Origin: Amia ocellicauda
Taxonomy: Eukaryota; Chordata; Actinopteri; Amiiformes; Amiidae
Direction of reading: 5' to 3'
Assembly (NCBI RefSeq): GCF_036373705.1
Contig: NC_089863.1
Location: forward strand, 28,852,227-28,916,226
DNA: 64,000 nucleotides
Shown piece after piece: positions 14,943 through 27,010 of this stretch. The notes below the pieces were generated by a model. That model was not told where the DNA came from. It saw nothing but the letters and a program-made list of their open reading frames with translations, and did no database searches. Position numbers and translations under genes: made by a program. Each line of letters opens with the position of its first letter. Position 1 is the stretch's first letter.

Positions 14943-17900
14943 TCATCCTCCCATGGTTTGGCTTTTAATAATTTCAGCCAGCTCTATCGCCCACCATGAC
15001 AGATAATTTGTGTTGTCGACAAGGTGTTCAAACATGGCGGCCACTTGGCCTCTGACCTTGTTGAATTTGGCGTTTTTTTCAGCTCTTGCCTTTTGACTTT
15101 TGTCTTGCAACCATTTCTCTTTGGCCATAATATCAACATAGACTTCTCTGGAATTCATATGGTTGACCAAATCCTGAACATCTTTCATCATTTGGAGATC
15201 CAAGGGAGCTGGAGTCATATCATGTAAAATTTCAAATGTAAAATGGTTATCCAAGTAAATGCTCACTAAGCGGTGAAGCTCTTTTATAAACCTTCCGTAT
15301 ACCACTGCGTTGGCATTAATGTATAACTCTGTGTTTGTGAAGTGGACCTTCATGTTTTCCATGATGTCAACCCTGTAATCGCTCAGAGGATATCCATTAT
15401 AACCTTCTTTGAGATGTTTTTGATTTGTTTTGTTTTGGTTAAGGAGATCTAAAGGTGTTTGCGTTGAGCATCTCTGAATAAATGCATCGATGACTTTCCT
15501 GTAGAATTTTAGGACGTCACAGTTAATGACATGTTCACCGCGATCAGACCTCTGTGTGTTATTTATAATAGTTTCTGAGTCAAAGTTGGGGTCGATGTAG
15601 GTCATCTGCTCCTTGGTGTGCAGCCTCACCTGCTCTAGAGTGAGACCTCTACGCACCCGGGTTGCCGAGTCAGGGAAGACTTCCTCTGCTAGGTCTTTCG
15701 ATCCCAGAGTGCCTGCCAAGAAGCATAGTAACATTAGATTAGATATACTGTATATATACATACACTCACCTAAAGGATTATTAGGAACACCATACTAATA
15801 CTGTGTTTGACCCCCTTTCGCCTTCAGAACTGCCTTAATTCTACGTGGCATTGATTCAATAAGGTGCTGAAAGCATTCTTTAGAAATGTTGGCCCATATT
15901 GAGAGGATAGCATCTTGCAGTTGATGGAGATTTGTGGGATGCACATCCAGGGCACGAAGCTCCCGTTCCACCACATCCCAAAGATGCTCTATTGGGTTGA
16001 GATCTGGTGACTGTGGGGGCCAGTTTAGTACAGTGAACTCATTGTCCTGTTCAAGAAACCAATTTGAAATTATTCGACCTTTGTGACATGGTGCATTATC
16101 CTGCTGGAAGTAGCCATCAGAGGATGGGTACATGGTGGTCATAAAGGGATGGACATGGTCAGAAACAATGCTCAGGTAGGCCGTGGCATTTAAACGATGC
16201 CCAATTGGCACTAAGGGGCCTAAAGTGTGCCAAGAAAACATCCCCCACACCATTACACCACCACCACCAGCCTGCACAGTGGTAACAAGGCATGATGGAT
16301 CCATGTTCTCATTCTGTTTACGCCAAATTCTGACTCTACCATCTGAATGTCTCAACAGAAATCGAGACTCATCAGACCAGGCAACGTTTTTCCAGTCTTC
16401 AACTGTCCAATTTTGGTGAGCTTGTGCAAATTGTAGCCTCTTTTTCCTATTTGTAGTGGAGATGAGTGGTACCCGGTGGGGTCTTCTGCTGTTGTAGCCC
16501 ATCCGCCTCAAGGTTGTACGTGTTGTGGCTTCACAAATGCTTTGCTGTATACCTCGGTTGTAACGAGTGGTTATTTCAGTCAAAGTTGCTCTTCTATCAG
16601 CTTGAATCAGTTGGCCCATTCTCCTCTGACCTCTAGCATCAACAAGGCATTTTCGCCCACAGGACTGCCGCATACTGGATGTTTTTCCCTTTTCACACCA
16701 TTCTTTGTAAACCCTAGAAATGGTTGTGGGTGAAAATCCCAGTAACTGAGCAGATTGTGAAATACTCAGACCGGCCCGTCTGGCACCAACAACCATGCCA
16801 CGCTCAAAATTGCTTAAATCACCTTTCTTTCCCATTCAGACATTCAGTTTGGAGTTCAGGAGATTGTCTTGACCAGGACCACACCCCTAAATGCATTGAA
16901 GCAACTGCCATGTGATTGGTTGGTTAGATAATTGCATCAATGAGAAATTGAACAGGTGTTCCTAATAATCCTTTAGGTGAGTGTATATGTGTGTGTGATA
17001 CAGTATATGGTTATTATGAGCATTAACAATTTACTCAATTGTTACTCCACTTATGTTGTCTACTACTGTAATAGCTGTCTGTACAATCGCTGGCTTCATT
17101 CTATACCTAGCAGGAGGCTCTGGTGTCGCTGTCCACTAATCCAAGTACTGAAGTTGTATTGAATTTAACTGAAGACTATTTATATGAGCCAGCAGTGAAG
17201 TGTGGAGGAGTTCAGTTCCAGTCTGAAGAAACAGATCCTCCAGTGATGTTGAAATTGGCAAAAAAATTGTTTAGTGTCCAGGTCCACACACACATTATGC
17301 TGTCTTATCTGAATAAGACTCTCTCTTTCTTAAAAGTGTTTTTGCATTTTATACAAAGTTTTAGTTTATATGCATTTATTTAGATTTTCCCCCGCCTGCA
17401 CCCGGATATGTCAATGTCTGCTGTGTAACAGGTCTGAAGCTGGTGTTCATTGAAGCTGACGTGTGGCTCCCCTGGATCAGCGCATCCCTGCTCTATTCCA
17501 TTGTAATTTAGCTGGCTACTTACCTGTGCTGATGCTCTCTCTTTTAGAGGTGTGTAGTGCCGGAGCGGGGCGGTGAATGGCAGTCAGGTCATGGCTGGTG
17601 CTGTCTGTGTCTCGAGCCCCACTCTCCACAGCCCCTGACACAGCCAGCTCCACGGCAACCAACACGGCGCCCAGGAGGGCCAGCTGGGGGACAGGACAGG
17701 ACAGGACATCATCATAGAGGTAAAGAGAAAGTTTGAGAATGTTTACAACACAGAGGAAGACTGGAGCTCCTCTTCTGGTAGAGAATCTCCGAATTGAGTC
17801 TTGAAGGAACTCAGGGAGTCAGTCAGCCAGCTTCAACTACAGCTGGCTCAGGTACTCCAGGTTTTTACCCCTGTTCCTGGAGCTCCCCGTTACAACCCCC

Positions 17901-18054
17901 ACAGCTGCCTGTAAATCCCAGTAGGCTATCCCAGTACCTGATATAGGGACTCCCTGAGCACAGTGAGTTGAGCAGAGAATACAGAGAGGCAGAACTAGGC
18001 GAAAAAGACAGCCAGACCCACCCAAACGCACACAGATCCACCGGAACATCCCAT
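14943..18054 (-). CDS. unrecognised predicted secreted proprotein (320 aa), three exons
   Basis: Exons on the minus strand: 18054..18022, 17683..17524, 15712..14943. Donors TGG/gtgggt and CAG/gtaagt and acceptors cccccag and cttggcag fit, and phases 0 and 1 agree, giving one 320-codon frame. The start MGCSGGSVCVW joins LALLGAVLVAVELAVSGA to make a convincing signal peptide (cleavage near residue 29). A 55-residue propeptide-like segment follows, then RVRR at 83-86, a furin-type site. The rest has sequons at N115 (NNT) and N158 (NKT) and only two cysteines, C129 and C146. It is otherwise charged and probably helical, ending in a Trp pair and a short hydrophobic segment (YLSWWAIELAEII). The long, uninterrupted last exon argues for a real gene. 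Together this suggests a processed secreted glycoprotein, but I cannot name the family and infer no specific function. Intron 2 hosts a DD36E transposon. The first exon is the least certain part. Confidence 0.6.
15763..16983 (-). mobile_element. Tc1/mariner element copy 1, 1,221 bp, intact (DD36E type)
   Basis: Perfect terminal inverted repeats of about 28 bp: the left end reads CACTCACCTAAAGGATTATT and the right end is its reverse complement. TA dinucleotides flank it at 15761-15762 and 16984-16985, the target duplication typical of this superfamily. A single transposase frame fills the element. It sits in intron 2 of the secreted-protein gene, in the same orientation. Confidence 0.95.
15795..16835 (-). 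CDS. Tc1/mariner transposase, DD36E (Incomer-like)
   Basis: 346 aa, uninterrupted, starting 149 bases inside the right inverted repeat and stopping 33 bases inside the left one. The N-terminal half has two helix-turn-helix-like segments for TIR binding (about residues 1-60 and 70-120, with SISQSAQLLGF and a basic GRKC linker). The catalytic triad is visible: Asp in AWSDESRF, Asp in FQQDNAPCH, Glu in NPIEHLW. I count 36 residues between the second Asp and the Glu, where classic Tc1 has 34, so this is DD36E. That spacing defines the family published as Incomer, as I recall it. The length and both catalytic Asp residues make it potentially active. It catalyses cut-and-paste transposition into TA. 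Confidence 0.92.
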   Translation of the reverse strand: MGKKGDLSNFERGMVVGARRAGLSISQSAQLLGFSPTTISRVYKEWCEKGKTSSMRQSCGRKCLVDARGQRRMGQLIQADRRATLTEITTRYNRGIQQSICEATTRTTLRRMGYNSRRPHRVPLISTTNRKKRLQFAQAHQNWTVEDWKNVAWSDESRFLLRHSDGRVRIWRKQNENMDPSCLVTTVQAGGGGVMVWGMFSWHTLGPLVPIGHRLNATAYLSIVSDHVHPFMTTMYPSSDGYFQQDNAPCHKGRIISNWFLEQDNEFTVLNWPPQSPDLNPIEHLWDVVERELRALDVHPTNLHQLQDAILSIWANISKECFQHLIESMPRRIKAVLKAKGGQTQY

Positions 18055-18287
18055 CTCTCTGCTCTGGTGTCTTTTCGTCCTCAGTGTGGGTGGACTCTCA
18101 TGCAGTCAGGTCTAGTGTCTGAGAAAGAAGGACAGCTTCTGACATGACACTGAATAGTACAAAGCAGGCACATTCATGGCAAAGAGAATGATCACTCTAC
18201 TTCACAGGACTCGGAGTGTTGCTAGGAAATCAAGGGATCATGTGGCTTTGGAAAAGTAACATAGAACTATGTTTGTGTGTATATATA

Positions 18288-19508
18288 CACTCACCTAAAG
18301 GATTATTAGGAACACCATACTAATACTGTGTTTGACCCCCTTTCGCCTTCAGAACTGCCTTAATTCTACGTGGCATTGATTCAACAAGGTGCTGAAAGCA
18401 TTCTTTAGAAATGTTGGCCCATATTGATAGGATAGCATCTTGCAGTTGATGGAGATTTGTGGGATGCACATCCAGGGCACGAAGCTCCCGTTCCACCACA
18501 TCCCAAAGATGCTCTATTGGGTTGAGATCTGGTGACTGTGGGGGCCAGTTTAGTACAGTGAACTCATTGTCATGTTCAAGAAACCAATTTGAAATTATTC
18601 GACCTTTGTGACATGGTGCATTATCCTGCTGGAAGTAGCCATCAGAGGATGGGTACATGGTGGTCATAAAGGGATGGACATGGTCAGAAACAATGCTCAG
18701 GTAGGCCGTGGCATTTAAACGATGCCCAATTGGCACTAAGGGGCCTAAAGTGTGCCAAGAAAACATCCCCCACACCATTACACCACCACCACCAGCCTGC
18801 ACAGTGGTAACAAGGCATGATGGATCCATGTTCTCATTCTGTTTACGCCAAATTCTGACTCTATCATCTGAATGTCTCAACAGAAATCGAGACTCATCAG
18901 ACCAGGCAACATTTTTCCAGTCTTCAACTGTCCAATTTTGGTGAGCTTGTGCAAATTGTAGCCTCTTTTTCCTATTTGTAGTGGAGATGAGTGGTACCCG
19001 GTGGGGTCTTCTGCTGTTGTAGCCTATCCGCCTCAAAGTTGTACGTGTTGTGGCTTCACAAATGCTTTGCTGCATACCTCGGTTGTAACAAGTGGTTATT
19101 TCAGTCAAAGTTGCTCTTCTATCAGCTTGAATCAGTCGGCCCATTCTCGTCTGACCTCTAGCATCAACAAGGCATTTTCGCCCACAGGACTAACGCATAC
19201 TGGATGTTTTTCCCTTTTCACACCATTCTTTGTAAACCCTAGAAATGGTTGTGGGTGAAAATCCCAGTAACTGAGCAGATTGTGAAATACTCAGACCGGC
19301 CCGTCTGGCACCAACAACCATGCCACGCTCAAAATTGCTTAAATCACCTTTCTTTCCCATTCAGACATTCAGTTTGGAGTTCAGGAGATTGTCTTGACCA
19401 GGACCACACCCCTAAATGCATTGAAGCAACTGCCATGTGATTGGTTGGTTAGATAATTGCATTAATGAGAAATTGAACAGGTGTTCCTAATAATCCTTTA
19501 GGTGAGTG
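18288..19508 (-). mobile_element. Tc1/mariner DD36E element copy 2, 1,221 bp
   Basis: Same length and inverted repeats as copy 1, flanked by TA at 18286-18287 and 19509-19510. It lies about 230 bp upstream of the first exon of the secreted-protein gene, so it could affect that gene's promoter. A few per cent or less of positions differ from copy 1. Confidence 0.95.
18320..19360 (-). pseudogene. DD36E transposase with one nonsense codon
   Basis: It corresponds base for base to the 346-codon transposase of copy 1, but the Gln codon after MR in the MRQSCG segment has become TAG (around 19191-19193). The frame downstream stays open for 274 codons from an internal Met (19144), keeping all three catalytic residues but losing the N-terminal DNA-binding region. 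One lesion only suggests recent inactivation. Confidence 0.9.
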
Positions 19509-19605
19509 TATATATGTGTGTGTGGGTGTGGGTGTGTGGGTGTGGGTGTGGATATGTATATAGATATGTATATAGATATGTATATAGATATGTATATAGA
19601 TACCA
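19509..19605. repeat. GTGTGGG-type and (GATATGTATATA)n simple repeats
   Basis: GT/GTGGG repeats run to about 19548, then four copies of a 12-bp GATATGTATATA unit, directly abutting the transposon end. Confidence 0.85.
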
Positions 19606-21193
19606 AAAAATGTGACAATATTTCCCTTTTTGGGGTTAGAAAATTATCCATTTAATTCAAGATAACACTTAAAATGAAAATAAATAAGGCCAAATCAAAT
19701 GACGAGTTGTTCAATCAAAGCCTAGAACATCCAGGGCCTGTGCTCCTCAGCATTTGGGCTGACAAACACAGGCCCAGAGTTCCTCAAAAGCATACACTTT
19801 GGAGCGCCTCTCTGTACCACACTGGTGACCTTCCAAAGACACAGCTCTGACAACTTTATCAACAAGAGTAGAAAGCAGGTACTGCGTCTCTGTAAAGGTC
19901 TGGGTCTGTACACTCTCTGGGGAGATTCACCCATAGCTCAGCCCTGGCGAACAATGTGGTTGAATGTGCTGTAATAGACTCAGACAATATAAGTGCTTTC
20001 ATAGTGAAGCAACAAACGCCTTTCTGACCACAAACATAGTCTTACACTTGCTGTCAGTTGATTCAAATATGTAATCGGTTAATCAGTTAACATTAGTTGA
20101 TTATTTAGTAGATTAATCATGCACATATTAAAATAAGTGGCTTTAAGTGGTTGTGCTACACAGTAATACTTTAATTAATGCTAGGCATTGATATTATAGT
20201 AGCCTATAATAATGCTGAATAGGAATGAAAATAAAAATGCATATAAAAAAAAAAAACACTAAATCATAGCTCAAAACGCCAGTGTGAGCTTTGTCGGTGT
20301 GCGCTCTGAGTTGATGATTTTAATAATGCAAAAACAATTACTGTTTAGATGCAACGTGGCCAGAGGATTCTCCTTCCCCTCTCTGTACAGCAAACTGGTG
20401 TTTTGCTCACAAATTATACTGTAAACTACTCACGCTGCCCTTGAAAGAAAAGCATCGCTTGCAAATGAAACATATAACCTTTCCTTTGTCCTCAATGTTT
20501 CCTTCCGAATACATTTTGAATCCAAAGCTCGATTGTAATTTTATTTTGTTATTCCATATATTTTTGACTTTCGCTTGATTAATTATGGTTGTGTGTTTTT
20601 TGGAATTTATATTGCCTTTTATTTTTGTGTTTTGATTTTCTTTTACCTGATGGTTTGATTTTATTCACTTCACCATTATTATTGCTTGCACGTGCATGAC
20701 AGCAGGCAGGCTCAACACGGTGTGGAAGGACAGAAAGAAAGATATGGTGTTTAGCAGAGAGGGAATGACTCTTCTTGAGGCTACCGTGAGTGCTCTTTTG
20801 TTTTCGTTATTGTGGAAGTTGTGGAAGCACAGAGAAGCTTAAGACACCAAGTTGCCGTGTTGATTTCCTGCTGTTTCCCCCCCCCCTCCCCTCTCCTTCT
20901 TTGGGCTACAAGCTATTGTGGAGAGACATCAAATATACAGAGACTATGAGTGTTGTTTACATACAGACTTACTAACCGGATTGGCTGTTGTGCTGGGGTG
21001 TTTCTCTGTGCAGTTGGTTGGACGTCTGGAAACCTGCAAAAGGAAACAAAGAACAAGATTAACATTGTATTCCCCCATATATAGCTCACCTAAGAACTTT
21101 TATACTCAACCGATCAGAGCTCCTGCAACAACAGCTATAAGGAGGAGGAAAAGACAGTTATCCTAGCTGACATTATGTGTGGTTACAAGCAAA
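19606..21193. other. stretch without recognised genes
   Basis: AT-rich sequence with no ORF that resembles a protein family on either strand. A pyrimidine tract lies at about 20873-20900, and 20040-20120 has TTAATC-rich sequence reminiscent of the repeat at 4910. It is the unique left flank of the tandem array. Confidence 0.5.
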
Positions 21194-23096
21194 TGTGTTT
21201 CTGACAATAAAACATTATTATAGCAAACAGATCAATATTTACTGTTAATTTATATCTGTCTTCTGCCTGTGAAAAACATTTAGATCTTTATTACTTTGAG
21301 AAACAGTGTTGAATATAGATATTTTTATATTGTATTTGTGTACTAGCATTTGGCTTTCTTTTCATGTACTTTTCTTTTTCATTAGGTTAGGGTTTTAGCT
21401 TTTCTGTGTTGATCAGTGGCAAAAACTCCTGATTAAATCCATTCTGATTTCGTGTTGTAACAATGAAATGTGGAAAAATCCAAGGTGGGTGAATACTTTT
21501 GAGAGCCACTGTACACTGTTTTCCTTTTTTATGTAATTATTTTTTAGTTGTAACCAGCTTGGTCTTGAGTATCTTCAGATGACTATATTTATATTTACTG
21601 TAAAGTATTTCCAGCTTCATTAGATGTATCAAGAACACTACTGTAATGGTATGAAGTAAAATCTTTTGTCAAAGTGTTTTTTGCTGTTGAGTGAAATTGT
21701 TTGTTCTACTTTGGTCTTCTTGCTATTAGTCACTCATATAACATGAATTCAGCTCATGCTGTGGTGAAATGTTTACTGACCATTCATGCTGTATTTTACA
21801 AAGAGAGCACATGTACAGGGCTGACCATGTGTTGGTGTTAGTGTTAATTGTGGCTGAAATTTTTCATTAGATGACAAATTATACTGTTTTTATGGACTGA
21901 TTTGATTTTGCTATGTTCATTTGCTCATTTTTCAAAGGATTTGTGTCATTTTGGCCAACATGTTTTAGTTTGGGGCGTGTGTTCATTGTTTTGGAGGTTG
22001 CATGGGATGGGGGGCCACAGTAGGAAATTAACCACAGATAAAAACGAAATATGTCCCAAATCATAACTGTTTATTTCAAATACATCTCTGTTAGGGAAAT
22101 GTGATGAAGGGGTTTCGGTCAGTAGTTCACCCTCCCGACAGCAGAAGGCATCAAACTTACCCGGGACTTCCCTTACCTTAGGTCTTGTGACCATGGCAGA
22201 AGCCATCTTTATGAGGGTCGGAAGCGCGAGTATGTAAATCCTAGCCGCCGGAGTCAAGTGTCGGTCTGCAATTGTTGTTCCACTGACTACCGGGGCGGGG
22301 CGCTGCATACTAAAGAGAATGCGCTACAGTGTTCAGGGTTAGTCCTAGGCAGAAGGCGGAGACAAGGCGGGAGGGAGAAGTACTTTTGAAAAAAAAGGAC
22401 GTGCTGTTTGTTTTTTTGAAGGGCAGGAGCCTTAATTCTGTTTGTTTGGTTTTCTCTCTGGGTATACGGGTTTTTGTTTTCTCTTCTAGAGTCACCCGAA
22501 GAGGACTGAGACGTTATGGCTCCTTGATTTGATTAACCCCAGCACTCCCTCCCTCACGTCGCTTTATTATTATTATTGTTTTCTTTTCTTTTCCCGTGTA
22601 ATAAATAAACTGGACAATCCATTTGTGCTCACACTCCTCACAGGAATATTAATGAACTTTAATTGTTGTTTTTTCCCCCAAATTACATGTGCAATTTGTA
22701 ACAGCAAAAGGTTCAGAAAGGGTAAAAATATAGTAAAGGTTTAGAAAAGGAGTGGTTGAAGGTTGGCCACACCAAACATCATCGAGGGCCATATTTGGCC
22801 CCCAGGCCACACTTTGGGAACCACTGGTTTAAATACTTGGAGCTGATGAGCTGGGTGTCAGGGAACATGTGAAGTTAATTGATGAGGCAGGGATTGATTA
22901 TTCAATAATCGTGGAAACAAACAGGAGGCTAAGAAAAAGACAAAGCAGGGACAAGGGTGACCTCTGGTGGTGATCTTGGAGAACTCTTCTTAGGACATGA
23001 CAGTATGTGCAATCATGGCCAAAAACATTGAACTGTTTTCAAATCATGCACAATTTCTTCCAGAAAACTGTTGAAATAAATAAAAAAAAAACTTTT
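21194..23096 (+). repeat. array unit 1, lacking the 3,483-bp C block
   Basis: It matches 23097-23895 followed by 27378-28482. The join removes the LTR, the Tc1 element and the left end of the hAT element, so the deletion endpoint lies inside the hAT sequence. Its left edge (AAA/TGTGTTTCTG at 21194) is the left boundary of the whole array. Confidence 0.93.
21992..22826. mobile_element. truncated hAT element (unit 1)
   Basis: It lacks the first ~39 bases, including the left inverted repeat, because the unit 1 deletion ends here. The right terminus TTGGGAACCACTG is intact. Confidence 0.8.
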
Positions 23097-24500
23097 TGTG
23101 TTTCTGACAATAAAACATTATTATAGCAAACAGATCAATATTTACTGTTAATTTATATCTGTCTTCTGCCTGTGAAAAACATTTAGATCTTTATTACTTT
23201 GAGAAACAGTGTTGAATATAGATATTTTTATATTGTATTTGTGTACTAGCATTTGGCTTTCTTTTCATGTACTTTTCTTTTTCATTAGGTTAGGGTTTTA
23301 GCTTTTCTGTGTTGATCAGTGGCAAAAACTCCTGATTAAATCCATTCTGATTTCGTGTTGTAACAATGAAATGTGGAAAAATCCAAGGTGGGTGAATACT
23401 TTTGAGAGCCACTGTACACTGTTTTCCTTTTTTATGTAATTATTTTTTAGTTGTAACCAGCTTGGTCTTGAGTATCTTCAGATGACTATATTTATATTTA
23501 CTGTAAAGTATTTCCAGCTTCATTAGATGTATCAAGAACACTACTGTAATGGTATGAAGTAAAATCTTTTGTCAAAGTGTTTTTTGCTGTTGAGTGAAAT
23601 TGTTTGTTCTACTTTGGTCTTCTTGCTATTAGTCACTCATATAACATGAATTCAGCTCATGCTGTGGTGAAATGTTTACTGACCATTCATGCTGTATTTT
23701 ACAAAGAGAGCACATGTACAGGGCTGACCATGTGTTGGTGTTAGTGTTAATTGTGGCTGAAATTTTTCATTAGATGACAAATTATACTGTTTTTATGGAC
23801 TGATTTGATTTTGCTATGTTCATTTGCTCATTTTTCAAAGGATTTGTGTCATTTTGGCCAACATGTTTTAGTTTGGGGCGTGTGTTCATTGTTTTGAAAA
23901 AGTTAATTCTGTTTGGAGAAGTGTGCTCAAGCAATCGAGAAAATATTGTTATTTATCTATAAATATAGAAAATATAGTTAATAGTTATAACTAATAATGC
24001 TGTTAATAATAATATATAGTAATATAAGTAATAATAATCTTAATCTTAATAAGAATCATAAGAACTATGAGAAAGAGACCAAAATATCCGCTTACCCTGT
24101 CTGGCTTCGTTTCCAGAGTCTTTCTGCTTCCTCCTGTACCTGTGTGGCTGCCAGGTCTCAGTGGCTGCAATTTTATACTGCAAATGTGAAGTGAACCGAA
24201 TTACGGTTGGGCTTATCCCGGAAACTGTATTTTCTTAGTCAAAATGCTCTGCCATAAAATCTTGAAGTGCTTTGAATATGTTAGTGTGGACAGCTGAAGG
24301 AGCATGATGTTGCCAAGTGGAGCGTTGCCAGGGTGTCTGGGCCTTGTGGCAATTTGGTAACTGTCTCACTAAACTATTTACCAATAATTTATTAATGACA
24401 CCATAATATAAAGTGTTACTGGATTTATACTTCCTGAAATGACACAACAGGCTATCACATCTTTCTCAGCAAGCCAGTATAGTGTAGCATGCCACTGCAC

Positions 24501-24794
24501 TGTAGGGGTCATTATGTGTTTATGTGACTGTGTTTGGTTACTTCTGGGGCTCAGGGGTTGGCCCCACGCGGGAACACGTGGCGCACCGTGATTGGGGGAG
24601 ACAGTCATGGGCTGCGAACTAATAAATAGGGGTGCCCGGTTCCTGCGCGGCTGAAGTAGTAGTGAGAGTTGTAGTAGTGTGATGGTGTGTGCAGGGCGCA
24701 TTAACTGTGAGAATGTATTAAAATAAAAGGGACTTCTATTGCATCCTGAGATATGAGTCTGGATCATCTCTGGCAAAACCCCCCAGTCGTTACA
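24501..24794 (+). mobile_element. retrotransposon LTR with primer-binding site (unit 2 copy)
   Basis: A roughly 294-bp TG...CA segment with a TATA-like AATAAATAGGGG and the signal AAAATAAAAGG, directly followed by TTGGTGTCAGAAGTG at 24795, which resembles Ty3/Gypsy primer-binding sites. A leader-like region with GGTTCAAGTCC (a B-box-like word) follows to about 25005. No gag or pol frame is present, so it is an LTR plus leader remnant. The left edge is a best guess. Confidence 0.55.
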
Positions 24795-25648
24795 TTGGTG
24801 TCAGAAGTGTGCAAAATGAGCCTGCGTCAGGCCATTCTCGGTGAGGAGATGGAAGAGCAGTTCGAGGGTGCACTGTAATGACAGGGGGGAGTAGCGATCT
24901 CAAGCCTCACTAAGAGGCCTGGGCCTTTTAGGGATGCGGTAAGATCGCTGCATTGTGGCGCAGGAGAATGGGGTTCAAGTCCCCATTGTGGCCAGAACCC
25001 CTGAGTCATTTCATAGTATTTGGGGCTCAGACTGGAACCAGCACTGTCTGGACTATAGTAAAGTATAGTATTGGGGCCCAGACTGGAGCCAGTGCTGTGT
25101 GGACTATAGTACAGTATAAGGGACCAGACTGTGGGGATGTCAAAATGACTTCAAGTCAAGTATATGTGGAACTATAACTTGCTTTTCACAACACACTGTG
25201 CCTTTTGTGTCTGTGGAGTGAGGAGGCTGTACCTGTCAGCACAGATACAGGGGGGATCTTTGCATAGATACAAGGGGATGACTGCATAGTTCCAGCGGTA
25301 CCACTGTGCCATTTGTGTCTGGTGTAAGGAGGCTGTACCTGTCAGCACAGATACGACACCCACTGCTTAGTTTTACAGCACCAGTGTACTTTGCAAGTAT
25401 GTTATGAAAATGTTTCTGCATAATTAACTTGGCTATTAGCTTTGAAAATAGCAAGAAAACTGATAAAGTACAAAGAACTGCAAAGACAATATTCACAGTT
25501 GTAGTTTCACAAGACCCCCCAGGTAGCTAACCACAATTAACAGTAGGTAGTACAACATTAATGATGTCTGAAACAAATTTTTATAGTTTTTGATTTCTCA
25601 CTATATATTAAACAATACTCTGTAGCCTAAACCTTTAATATAGATATA

Positions 25649-27010
25649 CACTGCATTGCAGAAATATTCAGATCCTTTCACAGTTTTTTGTTTTAAAGCA
25701 TGCTATCATGAAACAACCTACTCCACAAACAAGCCACACAATTAGTTGAATGTCCTTGGTCTGTGTGCAGTAATAAGTAAAAACACCTGTATCTGTTAAG
25801 TTCCTAGGTCAGGTAGTGATTTTCAAGCAAAGACTCAACCATGAAGACCAAGGAGCTTTCCAAGCAAGTCATGGATAAAGTCATTGAAAAGCACAGGACA
25901 GTAGAAGGGTTCATACACAACTATCAAAGTCTGAATATCCATGTGAGCACAGCCTATTCAATCATCAAGAAATGGAAGGTGCATTGTAGCACCCAGACAT
26001 TTCCTAGTTCAGGCAGTCCCTCCAAACTGAGCAGCTGGAGGAAACTGGTGGGGGATGCCACTGTGAGCATCCAACGACAACTTTGAAAGAGCTACAGAGT
26101 TCAATGGCTGAAATGGGTGAAAATGTGCTTCAGTCTACAATATCCAGAACACTTCACAAAACTAACCAAAATGGCAGGGTGGCAAAAAGGAAGCTATTAC
26201 TAAAAATAAGCCATCTCAAAGCCTGCATGGAGTTTGCAACAAAGCACCTGAGTGATCCTGCAAAAATGACAAGACCAAATTGGATCTTTTTGGTCTAAAT
26301 GCCGAGCGTTACATTCTGCACAGATCCAACACAGCACATTTCCCAGTCGACACCATCCCTACAGTCAAATCTGGTGGTGGCAGCATCATGCTATATGGAT
26401 GCTTCTCTTCAGAGTCACTGGAAAGTTTCTTATGATTGAAGGAAAAATAGATGGAGCAAAGGACAGGCAAACACTTCAGGAAAACCTGTTTCATTCTGCT
26501 AAAGACCTTAAAACTGGGGCACAAATTCTCTGATCTGCAGAACAATGATCCAAAGCAAAAGGCCAAAGCTACACTGGAGTGGCTAAAGAATGAGAGTGTG
26601 AATGTCCTTGAGTGGCCTATCCTATGGAGAATCTGAGGAAAGCCTTGAATAATATTCTTCTTAAGCGATACCCAAGCAACTTGAAAAAACTTGAGCAAAC
26701 CTGCCTAGAAGAATGGGCAGAAAATGCACAAAACTCAAGTGCAAAGTTGGTAGAGATTTACAGCTGTAATTGCTACTATAGGTGCTTCCACCAAATATTG
26801 AGTTGACATGTCTGAATACTTATGCAATCAACAAATTACATTTTTTTCTCTTAGTTTTTGCTGACATTTACGGTTACTTGTCTTAAAAGTCTTCAGTTTG
26901 AGCATTCAAGTTTTAAGTTTTTAAGTTTAAAAAATGTGTATGCATAATTTTATAGTTTCACTAAATGAGACACCATGGGGAGGGTCTGAATACTTTTGCA
27001 AGACACTGTG
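25649..27010 (+). mobile_element. decayed Tc1 element (unit 2 copy)
   Basis: It starts CACTGCATTGCAGAAATATT and ends TTTTGCAAGACACTGTG, with TA on both sides (1,362 bp). The plus strand holds fragments of a Tc1 transposase in several frames: MKTKELSKQVMDKVIEKHRT (helix-turn-helix region) from 25841, a middle piece from about 26083, and the C-terminal KALNNILLKRYPSNLKKLEQ region near 26640. Stops and frameshifts make it inactive. Confidence 0.85.

Noticed and set aside
16183-16915. Plus-strand frames inside the DD36E element, repeated in all three copies
   Set aside because: Antisense shadows of the conserved transposase. They persist only because the transposase is conserved.
17837-18049. 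70-codon minus-strand frame beginning MFRWICVRLGG with a signal-like N-terminus
   Set aside because: It overlaps exon 1 of the secreted-protein gene in another frame and does not join exon 2 in phase. The ATG five bases upstream does.
22310-22744. Short frames recurring in every array unit (61-71 codons)
   Set aside because: They recur because the DNA repeats. They are T-rich, lie inside a hAT element and have no protein-like features.
24930-25005. tRNA-like element with GGTTCAAGTCC and a 6-bp T-arm-like stem
   Set aside because: No matching acceptor stem, D arm or anticodon arm could be folded. It sits in the leader of an LTR remnant.
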